64,000 bases of DNA from the NCBI RefSeq assembly GCF_013618635.1, contig NZ_JABLSJ010000012.1:1-64000 (forward strand), in the 5' to 3' direction. Numbering within the stretch: the stretch's first letter is position 1; the number at the start of each line of letters is the position of its first letter. The notes under the pieces are model-generated. The model saw only the letters and a list, made by a program, of their open reading frames with translations, ran no database searches and had not been told where the DNA came from. This document shows, piece by piece, positions 1-8,993 of the stretch. This stretch comes from Thalassobacillus sp. CUG 92003 (GTDB lineage Bacteria; Bacillota; Bacilli; Bacillales; Halobacillaceae). The position numbers and the translations under genes are program-made.

Positions 1-152
1 ATTACTATAATATATGCAAAGAAGATTGATTTGCTTTAGACAGGTAGCATAAATGATTAAAATGTGTAGAATTAGATATTTTCTCATCATAAATTTTATG
101 TAGAACCACCTCTAACCATTCGGAGCCGTATTTATATCTCTGAATATACTCT

Positions 153-310
153 CTAAAAAACAAGCACTCCAAACTTTTCTTTTAATTCAAACGCCGCCTT
201 ATAAGCATCCAACAGATTACTTCTTATTTGCTCATCTGGCTCTGTAAGGACAGTACCATCAATATAAGACGAATATTGTCCCAAACCATTTATATAATGT
301 GAGGCTATTA
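153..310 (-). pseudogene. 3' fragment of an unrecognised gene
   Basis: An open frame of about 50 codons ends at a TAG (153-155). It has protein-like composition, including the string LLDAYKAAFELKEKFG, but stop codons interrupt the same frame just upstream and there is no start with a ribosome binding site. I read it as the decayed tail of a gene lost when islands were inserted next to it. I do not recognise the family. Confidence 0.3.
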
Positions 311-448
311 TCTTGGATGGTTAGTAGTTAGTCTTTGCATTCTCTCCGCTATTAAGTTAATTCTTTAAAGATTCTTTCTTGTGCTGGTAGACTTCTTATT
401 TACTGTGAATCTCTTAGCATACACTTTTATGATTAAAATTATTTACAC

Positions 449-485
449 AAAAAAACCTCTCAAAGTTCTGTGAACTAATGAGAGG
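449..485 (-). terminator. Minus-strand terminator beside attachment site 1
   Basis: Inverted repeat CCTCTCA/TGAGAGG with a 16-base loop. Read on the minus strand it is followed by a run of seven T. The same arrangement, a minus-strand hairpin about 90 to 120 bp left of the groEL-type core, recurs at the other three attachment sites. Confidence 0.6.
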
Positions 486-575
486 CTAATATTTTGCTTT
501 TTGAATGACAAAAAGTATGTCATCCAAGGATTACATTAGGCTATGAGCGCCTTTATAATAGGGTTTTGGGCGTTA

Positions 576-593
576 TTACATCATGCCGCCCAT
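576..593 (-). other. Attachment core 1 (groEL 3'-end copy)
   Basis: Read on the minus strand the sequence encodes Met-Gly-Gly-Met-Met-stop, the standard C-terminal end of bacterial GroEL. The flanks are not groEL, so this is a duplicated gene end of the kind left by site-specific integration at a gene 3' end. The 16-base core acatcatgccgcccat is shared exactly with sites 2 and 4 and with one mismatch at site 3. It marks the left end of block 1. Confidence 0.7.
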
Positions 594-635
594 TCATTCG
601 CTTAGTTAAAAAGACTATAACAGAACCTGTATAAC

Positions 636-815
636 CTTGTTATACCAAGGTTTTCCTTAACAACTAAAATGATTAAACACAATAAGTATTAATACTTTAT
701 GAACAGTATCCAGTCATAATCCAGTCACCAAAACATCTCCTAGATTTCATTAAAAGAAATGGATTTTTAACCGTTTGGGCTAATAAATTTTTAAAATATG
801 TGGTTCACAAACTGA
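636..815 (+). repeat. Right-arm repeat, copy A, with ATCCAGTCA pair
   Basis: About 180 bp to the right of core 1 that matches 19107-19279, right of core 2, with many scattered differences (roughly 80-85% by eye). It contains two ATCCAGTCA 9-mers at 708-716 and 719-727, 11 bp apart, which is one helical turn. This is typical of arm-type integrase binding sites. The repeat implies that two related elements integrated at the same target. Confidence 0.65.
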
Positions 816-943
816 ATGAAGGAATTAACGCTGTAGAATAGCTAATGGGTAAACCATAGAGATGCTATTTCCACCATTTCGATAGGGGTAAGCAAGCCCA
901 TCCACCAAAATACAGTAAAAGGATTAAGAGAGGTGTGAATCCA

Positions 944-975
944 TATGTTTAAAGAATTGAGATTCTACAATCGGT
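944..975 (+). repeat. Scrap of group II intron RT gene
   Basis: 32 bases match the intron reverse-transcriptase gene at 14641-14672 with a single mismatch at 951. It adjoins a 61-bp inverted repeat (978-1038). No coding function is possible. It is probably rearrangement debris. Confidence 0.5.
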
Positions 976-977
976 GG

Positions 978-1038
978 GGCTATTCCATCACTTTACCATT
1001 CATCCGTTCACCCCATTGATGGAGAAGGTTATTATACC
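978..1038 (-). repeat. 61-bp inverted repeat, left copy
   Basis: On the minus strand this equals 19356-19416 with one mismatch in 61 bases, far better conserved than the flanking island repeats. One frame reads as a peptide ending in a stop (NNLLHQWVERMNGKVME in the right copy), suggesting the tail of a transposase-like gene. The identity of the parent element is unknown. Confidence 0.6.
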
Positions 1039-1209
1039 TGGTCAATGGCAAAACTAACCGGATACTGATCTGCTGCACTCAATTCCTTATTTTCTTTGTT
1101 ATCTGATGCATTTCTTCTCTGTTTCATAAGATACCCTTACCTTTTCTGTTGCTTAATAAAATCACACAACTATCGATTCATTGATTATACATTAGCACCT
1201 TTTTTCTTC

Positions 1210-2058
1210 TTAAACAAATGGATCCCATCCCGAATTTTTAACCCAGGTTGATAAATCAAGCAATTCGGGATGAACTTTACGTAGTGAAGGAATGTCAGCT
1301 TGATACCCATCAGTTTCTAACCATTCAAACATTTTATTTTTCTGAAATTGATCCCTGGCAGACTCCAAAACTTCACATGGCGTATCAAATACTTGACTAA
1401 ACACTTTTGCCACTTCTGAAAGCGTCACTTCGTCCCCGGCAATTTCAATGGCCATCCCCTTGTATTTTTCCGGGTTGTTAAAGGCAATTGCAGCAAACGC
1501 CCCAATATCTTGCACCGAGATGATTTGTAATTTCGTATTCACATCCATAAATCCCTGTATCATCAATTTTTGTTCATGAGCTTGACTAAATCCTATAAAG
1601 TTTTCCATGAAACCAGCTGGACGGAGAACCGTAAAAGGTAAACCAATAGCACGTACATATTTCTCAACTTGCCACTTTGTTTCAAAATGGGGAACCTCAC
1701 TATCTCTTTCAGCGCCGCCGGCCGAGCCATATACAAAATGTGAGACGCCGACCTGTTTGGCAACATCCGCTACTGTTTTCCCTTGTTGGATCTCTTTTTC
1801 AGAATCCTTTAAATACAAAGGTTGAACGCTATAAACACCGTAAACTCCCCGCATAGCTTCCAAGAGAGATTGCTGATTATCCATATTCGCTTGAACGACT
1901 GTGGCGCCCTTTTTTTGCAGTTCTTGTGCAGCCGGTTGATCCGTGCGCCGCGAAACCGCGCGCACGGACCATCCATCAGCTAACAACTTCCTGGCAACTG
2001 CGCCTCCCTGTTTTCCCGTGGCCCCCAACACTAAAATAGTTTTGTCTAAATTTGTCAT
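1210..2058 (-). CDS. NmrA-like NAD(P)-binding protein (atypical SDR)
   Basis: Predicted 282-aa protein of the NmrA/HSCARG group of atypical short-chain dehydrogenases, which bind NAD(P) and act as redox sensors or quinone or NADPH-dependent reductases. The N-terminal Rossmann motif ILVLGATGKQGGAVARKLL (about residues 8-27) fits the GxxGxxG pattern. The catalytic YxxxK of classical SDRs is not evident, as in NmrA proteins. I chose the ATG at 2058 rather than an upstream start because AAGGAGG lies 8 bases before it. It stands alone, next to an FMN reductase gene on the same strand, and may belong to the same stress-response patch. The exact substrate cannot be inferred. Confidence 0.85.
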   Translation of the reverse strand: MTNLDKTILVLGATGKQGGAVARKLLADGWSVRAVSRRTDQPAAQELQKKGATVVQANMDNQQSLLEAMRGVYGVYSVQPLYLKDSEKEIQQGKTVADVAKQVGVSHFVYGSAGGAERDSEVPHFETKWQVEKYVRAIGLPFTVLRPAGFMENFIGFSQAHEQKLMIQGFMDVNTKLQIISVQDIGAFAAIAFNNPEKYKGMAIEIAGDEVTLSEVAKVFSQVFDTPCEVLESARDQFQKNKMFEWLETDGYQADIPSLRKVHPELLDLSTWVKNSGWDPFV

Positions 2059-2158
2059 GGAGAAGTCCTCCTTGTATTTTATCATCCCTGCCTTATTGTT
2101 CCTTGAACTCTGAATAGACCATTTATGAAAATGATCTGTGGTCGAATTTTACCTCCCC

Positions 2159-2265
2159 CTAAAACTTAGGGAGTTCAAGGGCAAGTTTTGTTATTAATTT
2201 ATTAATTCCTACTAAGAGATCTTCAACAATCTGGCCCGTTTGTTGAATTTCACAATCCAGCTTAT
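2159..2265 (-). pseudogene. Decayed C-terminal gene fragment
   Basis: A short minus-strand frame of about 35 codons ending at a TAG (2159-2161), with an amphipathic helical tail (IVEDLLVGINKLITKLA). Stops appear just upstream. It occupies the gap between the NmrA-like gene and the FMN reductase. The family is not recognised. Confidence 0.25.
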
Positions 2266-2347
2266 CAACGTAATCGTATCAAACTTTATTTCAAACCCAC
2301 AGAAGATACATTATCTTCCAATTGTGATTTTACTGCAAATGTGTCTC

Positions 2348-2890
2348 TTATCGTATTTTTTTTAATGCACCATTCCATGCGATTGTTTCATCTAACATGT
2401 CATTTACATTGTTAATGTGAAAATCAGCCGGTTTAAATATACTGGTATCCTCAAAATCCGTAAACAAGGATAATGTTGGATGTTTACGAACGTCCGCAAC
2501 TTGTAATTCCCCCAAAATCCCACGTAAATGTTCAGCTGCACGAGCCCCACCTGTTGAACCATAGCTTACGATTCCTGCTGCCTTATTTTTCCATTCTTCG
2601 TGTGCTGAATCAAGTGCATTTTTTAACGCTCCTGTAATGCTGTGATTGTATTCTTGGACAATAAACACGAAACCATCTAAGCTAGATATTTTTTCTGACC
2701 ATGCGATTAAACCTGGTTCTTTTCCAGTACCTTCTCCCAAAAAAGGCAATTTAAAATCTGCTATATCTACGATTTCATAGTTTGAATCTCCTCGTTTATC
2801 AGCAATTGCTTTTACCCATTTTCCAACTTGTGGGCTGACACGTCCCTGACGTGTACTTCCTAAGATAATTCCGATGTTCAATTTTTTCAT
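2348..2890 (-). CDS. NADPH-dependent FMN reductase (flavodoxin-like)
   Basis: Predicted 180-aa NADPH-dependent FMN reductase family protein, which reduces flavins, quinones or azo compounds with NAD(P)H in the cytoplasm. Visible are the FMN phosphate-binding loop GSTRQGRVSPQVGKW near the N-terminus, the VFIVQEYNHSITGALKNALD stretch that contacts the isoalloxazine ring, and the SYGSTGG segment, all hallmarks of the family. The start at 2890 follows GAGGAGG. The frame runs 48 codons further upstream, but that part overlaps group II intron debris and is not coding. Length is normal for the family. Physiological substrate unknown. Confidence 0.88.
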   Translation of the reverse strand: MKKLNIGIILGSTRQGRVSPQVGKWVKAIADKRGDSNYEIVDIADFKLPFLGEGTGKEPGLIAWSEKISSLDGFVFIVQEYNHSITGALKNALDSAHEEWKNKAAGIVSYGSTGGARAAEHLRGILGELQVADVRKHPTLSLFTDFEDTSIFKPADFHINNVNDMLDETIAWNGALKKIR

Positions 2891-2994
2891 TTTTTCCTCC
2901 TCAATATTTTTCAAACTTTCGAATGTGTATTTATTCATTATTGGAAAAGAAGATAATGGAAAGCCGTCATCCGAAACAAAGTGGAGGATTTTAT

Positions 2995-3115
2995 TGAGTT
3001 TCCCAGCATTCGGCGTTCCATCTAAAGCGAGCACTAAATTATAAGCTTCTTGTTACTCTTCGAGACTGAAGGAGTCGACCCCTTCCATTCCACTTATATT
3101 TCGGCATAGAAGGAT
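2995..3115 (-). mobile_element. Diverged group II intron 3'-end relic
   Basis: About 120 bp resemble 13190-13310, the region just downstream of the intron RT frame. It includes half of the domain V hairpin (tcccagcattcggcg) and the following stretch, at roughly 75% identity. Homology breaks in the middle of domain V at about 2995. This is a separate, older intron copy of which only a scrap remains. Confidence 0.6.
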
Positions 3116-3149
3116 TTCACTTATCAAGTTCTATAGCTTATATAGATCA

Positions 3150-3917
3150 TCAAATATTCTCCATTTCAATCCCAAATTGACTAGCACTTAGTTGTTTAAG
3201 CCTTTCTGAATCAATACTTTCCTTACTTTTCGAGCCTTTTTTCATAATCGTATATGTTTGATCTGTTAACGTTATATGCCCATTATCTGTTACTTTTGTT
3301 AACAATAAAGATTTATTAAAAGGTGATGCTGGATGAGTCGTCACGACATCTTTCATATAATTTAAATATGATTCATCGACCGGCTTTAGAAAAAAGGAAT
3401 AACTTGTTTCCAAATTCCCATAATGATACTTTTCAAGAACGTATTCGCCCATTTCTGTTTTTTCACTTTTTATTCGATATTTACCCGTCAAGGATGTTAC
3501 AAAAGCTCCGGTAAAAGGAACAGGCTGTAAGGCAAGGTGTGAGCCAAAGCCCACATCTATCAAAAATTGTTCACGACTTTTCGTTAACACGATCGCCAGG
3601 TGTGTTCCGTTGAGGCCTGGATCATTGCCAGATACAGTCGCAGAAATCATTTGAACCTCAAAACCAAGTTCTTGTAAGAAATAATAAAACACCGGATTCA
3701 GCTCATAACACAGTCCACCACGATACTGATTGATGATTTTTCTTTTTAAATTGTCAACATTAATTTCAAAGTCTTGCCTCTGTATAATATCTAAGTTTTC
3801 AAAAGGGACATTCTTTGCGAATTCGAACATTAACTCGGGTAAATCATCAAATTGAACATTTTGATTGCCTTGATACTGTATTCGTTTATAAAAATCTTTC
3901 GTAAAGTGATTCATCAT
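3150..3917 (-). CDS. Arylamine N-acetyltransferase
   Basis: Predicted 255-aa arylamine N-acetyltransferase, which transfers acetyl from acetyl-CoA to arylamines, hydrazines or hydroxylamines. The catalytic triad is visible: Cys in RGGLCYELN (about residue 70), His in GTHLAIVL and Asp in LIDVGFG. The N-terminal PFENLDI motif is also typical. Length matches the family at 250-280 aa. AAGGAG precedes two adjacent ATG codons at 3917 and 3914, and either may be used. No operon partner is obvious. The neighbourhood is rich in detoxification genes, which fits a xenobiotic role. Confidence 0.9.
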   Translation of the reverse strand: MMNHFTKDFYKRIQYQGNQNVQFDDLPELMFEFAKNVPFENLDIIQRQDFEINVDNLKRKIINQYRGGLCYELNPVFYYFLQELGFEVQMISATVSGNDPGLNGTHLAIVLTKSREQFLIDVGFGSHLALQPVPFTGAFVTSLTGKYRIKSEKTEMGEYVLEKYHYGNLETSYSFFLKPVDESYLNYMKDVVTTHPASPFNKSLLLTKVTDNGHITLTDQTYTIMKKGSKSKESIDSERLKQLSASQFGIEMENI

Positions 3918-3969
3918 TTTTCACTCCTTCTTGAATAGATAAATTTTATCATTTCTCTCATAGTACAGG

Positions 3970-4130
3970 ATCGTCCGCGCATTCACTACTCAAAGGAAGT
4001 TCATATTCAAGAGTTGCTTGATGAAGGAAAGAATCATACCTTAGCTCTGCCAGAGGAAAATTATCCGATATTTAAGGAAACGAAAGTGACGGCTAACAAG
4101 TATGGAGAAATCACTATAGACAATAAGTAA
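3970..4130 (+). pseudogene. IS21-like transposase (IstA) remnant
   Basis: An open frame of about 53 codons without a start resembles the C-terminal part of IS21-family IstA transposases (an LPEENYPIF segment followed by VTANKYGEITID). The frame ends in TAA, and plausible coding continues past it. A related 43-bp piece recurs at about 6360-6402. No IstB helper ATPase is present. Family assignment is by pattern only. Confidence 0.4.
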
Positions 4131-4319
4131 GAGTATATTCCTAAAGAATACACACTTTCCGATAATAATCAACATCTCAAATGTCAACTTAAATGAAAAG
4201 TCTTGTAAGCTATAGTCCGGTATAACAGTTGATCACCCATTGAAGTTTTTGAATGGTTATCAATTTAAGTCCTTAAGGAAATCCAAATGTACGACCCTCG
4301 ATAAATTGATCTTATCCAT

Positions 4320-4652
4320 TTATGCTTCTTCCGTATCTCCTCCAAGTTGAATTGCAGCAAGACCACTGATTACCAAGATAACCCCTCCAATCTGAATGAG
4401 TGTCAATACATCGTTAAGAAACACCGATCCTATGAGTACCACCGATAAAACCCCGATTCCTGCCCAAATCGCATATCCTATTCCTATGTTCATTCCTCGT
4501 TTGAGGCTTAGTGAAAAAATAATATAAGAAGACACAGAAAAGACAACAGTTATTGCTGTCGGTAATAGCACTGTAAAGCCATCCGTAAAGCGAGTGGTAA
4601 TAGCAGCTGCAGTTTCTAAAAAAACAGCAATGAAAAGGTACAAATATGCCAT
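4320..4652 (-). CDS. SMR family efflux protein, EbrB-like subunit
   Basis: Predicted 110-aa small multidrug resistance protein with four transmembrane helices, exporting cationic drugs or guanidinium-type compounds in exchange for protons. The essential membrane-embedded Glu of TM1 is present (FLETAAA, residue 13), as is the GMNIGIGYAIWAGIG signature of TM3. It follows a second SMR gene in the same direction with about 90 bp between them. Such pairs form hetero-oligomeric pumps of the EbrAB/YkkCD type. The divergent LysR gene beyond the pair probably controls both. Confidence 0.87.
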   Translation of the reverse strand: MAYLYLFIAVFLETAAAITTRFTDGFTVLLPTAITVVFSVSSYIIFSLSLKRGMNIGIGYAIWAGIGVLSVVLIGSVFLNDVLTLIQIGGVILVISGLAAIQLGGDTEEA

Positions 4653-4742
4653 GGCTAATCCCTTCTTTTCGATAAGATTGGTAACATTTGCGCTTCACCC
4701 TATAAGTATCCGATAAAGCGCAACCATAATTTTTGAAGCTCC

Positions 4743-5069
4743 TCAAATCTGTGCACCGAGTTCCAGGGCTGCGCCCCCTCCTATAATTAAAACAACACCT
4801 ATCGCTTGAATCTTTGTAAGATACTCTTCAAAAAATATCTTGCCGATAATAACCACTACCAGAATGACACTAACTCCCGCCCATATGGCATATCCAACAC
4901 CTATGTTCATTCCATACTGAAGACTTATGGCGAAAAAATAATAGGAAGCTATAATTGCAGCAGTAACAATCACGCTTTGAATAATTTTTCTAAAACCATC
5001 AGAATATCTGCTGGCGACTGCACCGATAACTTCAGAAATAATTGCTAGTGCAAGAAAAAGGTATGCCAT
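4743..5069 (-). CDS. SMR family efflux protein, EbrA-like subunit
   Basis: Predicted 108-aa small multidrug resistance protein, the partner of the downstream SMR gene. It has four hydrophobic helices, the TM1 glutamate (IISEVIGA, residue 12) and the GMNIGVGYAIWAGVS motif of TM3. I place the start at the ATG at 5069 because AAGGAGG lies 6-8 bases upstream; the frame extends 18 codons further without support. The gap between the two SMR genes contains a TTGCGCTT/AAGCGCAA inverted repeat (about 4694-4726), which may tune expression of the second gene. A divergent LysR gene starts about 105 bp away. Confidence 0.87.
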   Translation of the reverse strand: MAYLFLALAIISEVIGAVASRYSDGFRKIIQSVIVTAAIIASYYFFAISLQYGMNIGVGYAIWAGVSVILVVVIIGKIFFEEYLTKIQAIGVVLIIGGGAALELGAQI

Positions 5070-5173
5070 TGTTGTTTCCTCCTTTTGGTTTATACATCGA
5101 GTATAAATGGATATCGACATCATGTATAATGATTATTATAGATATAGATATCACTAATAGTGATGGAGGGATT
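5070..5173. promoter_or_regulatory. Divergent promoter region SMR pair / LysR
   Basis: This 104-bp AT-rich gap separates divergently transcribed SMR and LysR genes, the classic layout for LysR control of its neighbour and of itself. It contains tatcgacatcatgtataat, a plausible -10 region, and an interrupted repeat (GATATCACTAATAGTGATGG) with ATCACTAATAGTGAT as a near-perfect palindrome at about 5150-5164, a candidate LysR binding site. Confidence 0.4.
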
Positions 5174-5176
5174 ATG

Positions 5177-6031
5177 ATGGAGCTAAGTGATTTGAAATTG
5201 TTTCAAGCAATAGCTGAAGAAGGAAGCATTTCACTTGCGGCAGAAAAGTTAGGCTATGTACAGTCAAACGTGACAACGCGCTTACGTCGATTAGAGGATG
5301 AATTAGGTATCCTTCTTTTTTATAGAAGACCAAAGGGAGTACAGATATCAGAGAAAGGTATGCTTTTTCGGCAGTATGCAGATTCAATTTTGCAAATGGC
5401 AGATGAATCGATTAAAGTACTGCAAGATCACGGCACGCCAACTGGAGCGCTACGACTAGGAATAGTTGAATCAGTCACGTGTGGAAATTTTATGAATATT
5501 ATATCTGCCTACCAATCACAGTATGAAAAGGTATCGCTTAGTTTAGAAACGGGAAATGCTTATGAGTTGATGGAGAAAGTGAAGAATTATGATCTTGATG
5601 CAGCATTTGTGACGGGTGAGCTGACCTCAACAAACTTCACCATCGATTATATACAAACGGATGAAATTGTTCTGTTGTCCGGAAAAGAATTGAGTGTATC
5701 TTCTTTATTAGAGCAGAAGTGGGCAGTGTCTCCAAAGGGATGTACGTTTAGAAGGAAGCTGGAACAGTGGCTCAAAGACGAAGGAATAATTTTGAGAAAT
5801 TTCATTGAAATTAGTTCACTTGAAACAATTTTAAGCAGTGTGAATGCAGGAATAACATCTACATTACTGCCTAGGTCCGTATTAAAGGGCTGCTCTTATG
5901 AAAATTTACATGTACATCCTATACCTGAGCCTTACCAGTTCATTCAGACTGGGCTTGTCAGAAAGAAAGAAAAGTACACTAGCTATGCATACAAAGCTTT
6001 TACTGAGTTGATCAAAGCGCAAGGATTATAA
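5177..6031 (+). CDS. LysR family transcriptional regulator
   Basis: Predicted 284-aa LysR-type regulator. The N-terminal winged helix-turn-helix spans about residues 1-60 (LKLFQAIAEEGSISLAAEKL, then a NVTTRLRRLEDELG recognition segment). The C-terminal periplasmic-binding-protein-like effector domain follows. GGAGGG precedes ATG codons at 5174 and 5177; the second has better spacing. The gene is divergent from the SMR efflux pair and probably regulates it in response to a pump substrate. Just after the stop an ATTACCCTG/CAGGGTAAT repeat (6048-6081) could act as a weak terminator. Confidence 0.88.
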   Translation: MELSDLKLFQAIAEEGSISLAAEKLGYVQSNVTTRLRRLEDELGILLFYRRPKGVQISEKGMLFRQYADSILQMADESIKVLQDHGTPTGALRLGIVESVTCGNFMNIISAYQSQYEKVSLSLETGNAYELMEKVKNYDLDAAFVTGELTSTNFTIDYIQTDEIVLLSGKELSVSSLLEQKWAVSPKGCTFRRKLEQWLKDEGIILRNFIEISSLETILSSVNAGITSTLLPRSVLKGCSYENLHVHPIPEPYQFIQTGLVRKKEKYTSYAYKAFTELIKAQGL

Positions 6032-6359
6032 AGGGTAGTGACACGGTATTACCCTGATCAGGATTGATGTGACAGGGTAATCGCAGTTAATCAGCTAATT
6101 TTTTCAAAATATGATCAGGGGGCGTTTTTAACAACACAGACAGAAGATGATCAAAATTTTAGTGTTACCATGTTTAAATTAAACTTTATTTTAAACCAAC
6201 ACGGTAAGCTGTTGATCAAAGGATTAATTAATAAGGGTGATGGTTTTATTTTCCATCCGCATTCTATATCCTATTTCCACGCGTATCTCGGAGTACCCCC
6301 TTAGGGTTGTAGACGTCAAGTCGATTTTTACACTTTTTGCTTGTTTGATCATCGTTAGT

Positions 6360-6402
6360 GTATTCATTACTCGAAGGAAGTTCGAATTCAGGAGTTGCTT
6401 GT
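6360..6402 (+). repeat. Second IS21-like transposase scrap
   Basis: A 43-bp segment resembling 3979-4021 of the IstA remnant, with several substitutions. Apart from this piece and a strong hairpin at its end, the 6032-6605 gap shows nothing I can support as a gene. Confidence 0.4.
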
Positions 6403-6473
6403 TAGTTTACAAGACCCTCGCCCTCTAACAAAGGAAGTATCCAACATAGGTCATCGCGGCCTCAAAAGTATAA

Positions 6474-6517
6474 AACATTACCACTTGTTTTATTGGTATT
6501 GAACAAGTGGTAATGTT
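6474..6517. terminator. Strong bidirectional terminator
   Basis: A perfect 16-bp inverted repeat (AACATTACCACTTGTT) with a 12-base loop is followed by six T on the plus strand and by TTTTATACTTTT on the minus strand. It lies between the convergent LysR region and the MFS gene and can terminate both. Confidence 0.75.
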
Positions 6518-6605
6518 TTTTCCAATGTTTTAAAGGTATTTATTTAAACTTTATTTTAATCACACACTTCGGTAAAGAATATTGGGCAAATCCAAGGCCC
6601 GTGAA

Positions 6606-7895
6606 TTAACACTCATTTTTACTATTGGATGTTATTGATTTTATTCCTGAATATTGACTGACGGACTGTTGTTTTGTTTCGGGCAATACCAAACTAAGTA
6701 ATGTAGCCATCAATAATAATACAATAGCTGATACAAACGCTGTGTTGTAACCCCCTGTAAGATTATATAAAACACCGGGGATATAAGCGCCAAGAGCAGC
6801 CCCTACTTGATGACTTAAGGACAGCAGTCCTAGGGTGAAACCGACTGAATGCTGTTTAAAGTATTCTGTGGCTAATACCGATGTAGGGGTAATCGTCGCA
6901 AAATCAACTAATCCAAATAAAATTGCAAAGGTAAACAGTAAAAATGTATGGTCCATTACAAGAAGAAGTATGATAGAGATTGCCCTCAAACTATACAATA
7001 GGGCTAAGAAATGCTTAGGGCTCCATTGATCGGAAATTTGTCCTGACAACAACGTGCCAATGATATTAAAAGCAGCTAGTAAGCTCACGGCTATTCCGGT
7101 TGCACTATCTGTAAAACCGTGTCCATGCGAAAAAGGGATCAGATGCGTATCCATCAACCCCATCGTGGTATAACCACATATAAAATAAGGCAATGCCAGA
7201 TACCAAAACTTACGCGTGTTGAACCATCGTTTAGACTTATTGGTTGCATTAGCGTTTGTTCCATGGTCTTTTTGGTTATTTTGTTGTAGCCCGTAGCCTC
7301 CATAGGGTTGTATTCCTTTTTCGTAAGGGAACGTTCTTAGAAAAACAAACAGGAGTGGAAAAGCAATGACACTCAGGAATGTACCCAGAGCTAATACCGT
7401 CCATTCCCACGCTATTCGGTTAATCAAGAATAAAGATAACGGCACAAACACCAATTGCCCGGCACTCATTCCGGAAGTGATGATACCAAGCGCGAGTCCT
7501 TTCTTTTTTTGAAACCAATTTGCTACGGCTACTGTTGCAGCTACTCCGGATGCACCCCCAAAACCAATTGAAGCCACGATGCCATATAACATAAATAACT
7601 GCCAGGGTTGGGTAACAAAGAATATGAGAACAGCACTTAATCCAACCATGAGTGTACTGAACGAAAGGATGTTGCGTATGCCCCATTGATCAATCATTTT
7701 GCCAATCAAGGGTTGAGAAATACCATAAATGATTAAACTAAACGTCACCAGCAGTGAGATTGTGCTTCGATCTGTTTTGAAAGCATGTTCCCATGGAATG
7801 ATAAACGCACCGATAGATGATCTGAAGCCTTGTACCGTGAGCAAAGCCAAAAAGGATAAAAGAAGTATAAACCATCCATAGTGTATTCTTTTCAT
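6606..7895 (-). CDS. MFS transporter, OFA/monocarboxylate-like
   Basis: Predicted 429-aa major facilitator with 12 transmembrane helices, resembling the oxalate/formate antiporter (OFA) and monocarboxylate porter groups. The N-terminus HYGWFILLLSFL is typical of this group. The loop 2-3 signature is seen as GKMIDQWGIR. A basic central loop (about residues 195-225) separates the two six-helix halves. I chose the ATG at 7895, behind GAAAGGGTG; the 15 upstream codons lack support. It is divergent from an Lrp/AsnC gene about 170 bp away, which suggests control by an amino acid or related carboxylate. The substrate is unknown. Confidence 0.85.
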   Translation of the reverse strand: MKRIHYGWFILLLSFLALLTVQGFRSSIGAFIIPWEHAFKTDRSTISLLVTFSLIIYGISQPLIGKMIDQWGIRNILSFSTLMVGLSAVLIFFVTQPWQLFMLYGIVASIGFGGASGVAATVAVANWFQKKKGLALGIITSGMSAGQLVFVPLSLFLINRIAWEWTVLALGTFLSVIAFPLLFVFLRTFPYEKGIQPYGGYGLQQNNQKDHGTNANATNKSKRWFNTRKFWYLALPYFICGYTTMGLMDTHLIPFSHGHGFTDSATGIAVSLLAAFNIIGTLLSGQISDQWSPKHFLALLYSLRAISIILLLVMDHTFLLFTFAILFGLVDFATITPTSVLATEYFKQHSVGFTLGLLSLSHQVGAALGAYIPGVLYNLTGGYNTAFVSAIVLLLMATLLSLVLPETKQQSVSQYSGIKSITSNSKNEC

Positions 7896-8063
7896 CTTGT
7901 TCACCCTTTCTTTCTTTAAAATCCCCACCAATATTTGCATTATAGAATACTATAAGATACTTTTGTATATAGAAATGAAGGCATTTAACCATAATTGCCT
8001 TCCATTTGAATGCATTAATATCTCATTAGTTACGTATTGCAAAAAGAAAGGAATGACTCAACT

Positions 8064-8507
8064 ATGGATGATATTGATCGAAAGATTTTAGAACTTCTTC
8101 AGGAAGATGGGCGAATAACCATCATTCGACTTGCAAAAGCATTACATCTTAGTCGCCCAAGCGTGAATGAGCGGTTGCGCCGTTTACAAGATAACGAGGT
8201 TATTCAAGGTTTTACAGCACGTGTTGCCCCGGAGAGGGTGGGAAAAGGTATACTTGTGTTCATTCAAATAGGCAACCTTAAAATCCAGTGCCAAAAATTT
8301 GAAGAAATAATTCAAGGAGAGACAAATGTATTAGAGTGTCACAGGGTGACAGGGTCAAATAGTTATTTTATGAAAGCCGCGGTAGCCTCGATGAAAGATT
8401 TAGAAGAACTTGTTGACCGGCTTATCCCTTATGGTCAAGTAAACACATCTGTGATTCTTTCATCACCGATTCTTTCTCGTAACTTGCTACCAACAGATAA
8501 TGATTGA
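8064..8507 (+). CDS. Lrp/AsnC family transcriptional regulator
   Basis: Predicted 147-aa feast/famine regulator. The N-terminal helix-turn-helix (MDDIDRKILELLQEDGRI, then ALHLSRPSVNERLRRL) is followed by the RAM ligand-binding domain of about 80 residues, which normally binds amino acids and drives oligomerisation. I place the start at the ATG at 8064, giving the usual family length; AGAAAGG lies about 13 bases upstream. The gene is divergent from an MFS transporter and is the likely regulator of it. Confidence 0.85.
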   Translation: MDDIDRKILELLQEDGRITIIRLAKALHLSRPSVNERLRRLQDNEVIQGFTARVAPERVGKGILVFIQIGNLKIQCQKFEEIIQGETNVLECHRVTGSNSYFMKAAVASMKDLEELVDRLIPYGQVNTSVILSSPILSRNLLPTDND

Positions 8508-8861
8508 CTTTTTAACCTTTGAAAAGCTATAAAGGTAGATCCGACAATTTTAGGGCATTAGCCCCTCAAGATGATTTCAGTCTGTTGGGCTTTCTCGACA
8601 GGCTGAGATGTGAGATACAATTACTTTTGTTTTTCCCCCACCTTTCCGATTAGTTACCGACTTTATTTGTAATTTAAAATTAACTGTTGCACACTGATGA
8701 CAATTAGTATCCAACTTTATTGTAAAAGCCGTCGCGTTCGTTCCCATCCGAAAGTTTTTGGATATACAGTAACCTAACTTACAGAATCAATAATTTACGA
8801 AGGTCAACCGAGCTATATGTCGTAAGGAGCTAATCCCTAGGCAAAATTGGTTGCTATATAA

Positions 8862-8889
8862 AAAACCATACGAAGTTTCGTATGGTTTT
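8862..8889. terminator. Bidirectional terminator
   Basis: Perfect repeat AAAACCATACGAA/TTCGTATGGTTTT with a one-base centre, A-rich on the left and T-rich on the right, between the convergent Lrp and split MFS genes. The remainder of the 8508-8993 gap shows no gene I can support. Confidence 0.75.
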
Positions 8890-8993
8890 AAATGATTCTT
8901 TATGAAATGGACGTTCCACATTAAGGTTTCTCGAGAAAAGGCTGCTCGATTATTTACTATAGCACCCGTTTTTTAAAAAATGGTCAATCTCAT

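Noticed and set aside
4414-4746. 110-codon minus-strand frame across the SMR genes
   Set aside because: It overlaps the EbrB-like gene in another frame, has Cys/His-rich shadow composition and no ribosome binding site.
6237-6428. 63-codon plus-strand frame
   Set aside because: No supporting start signal, and it runs through an IS21-like repeat scrap.
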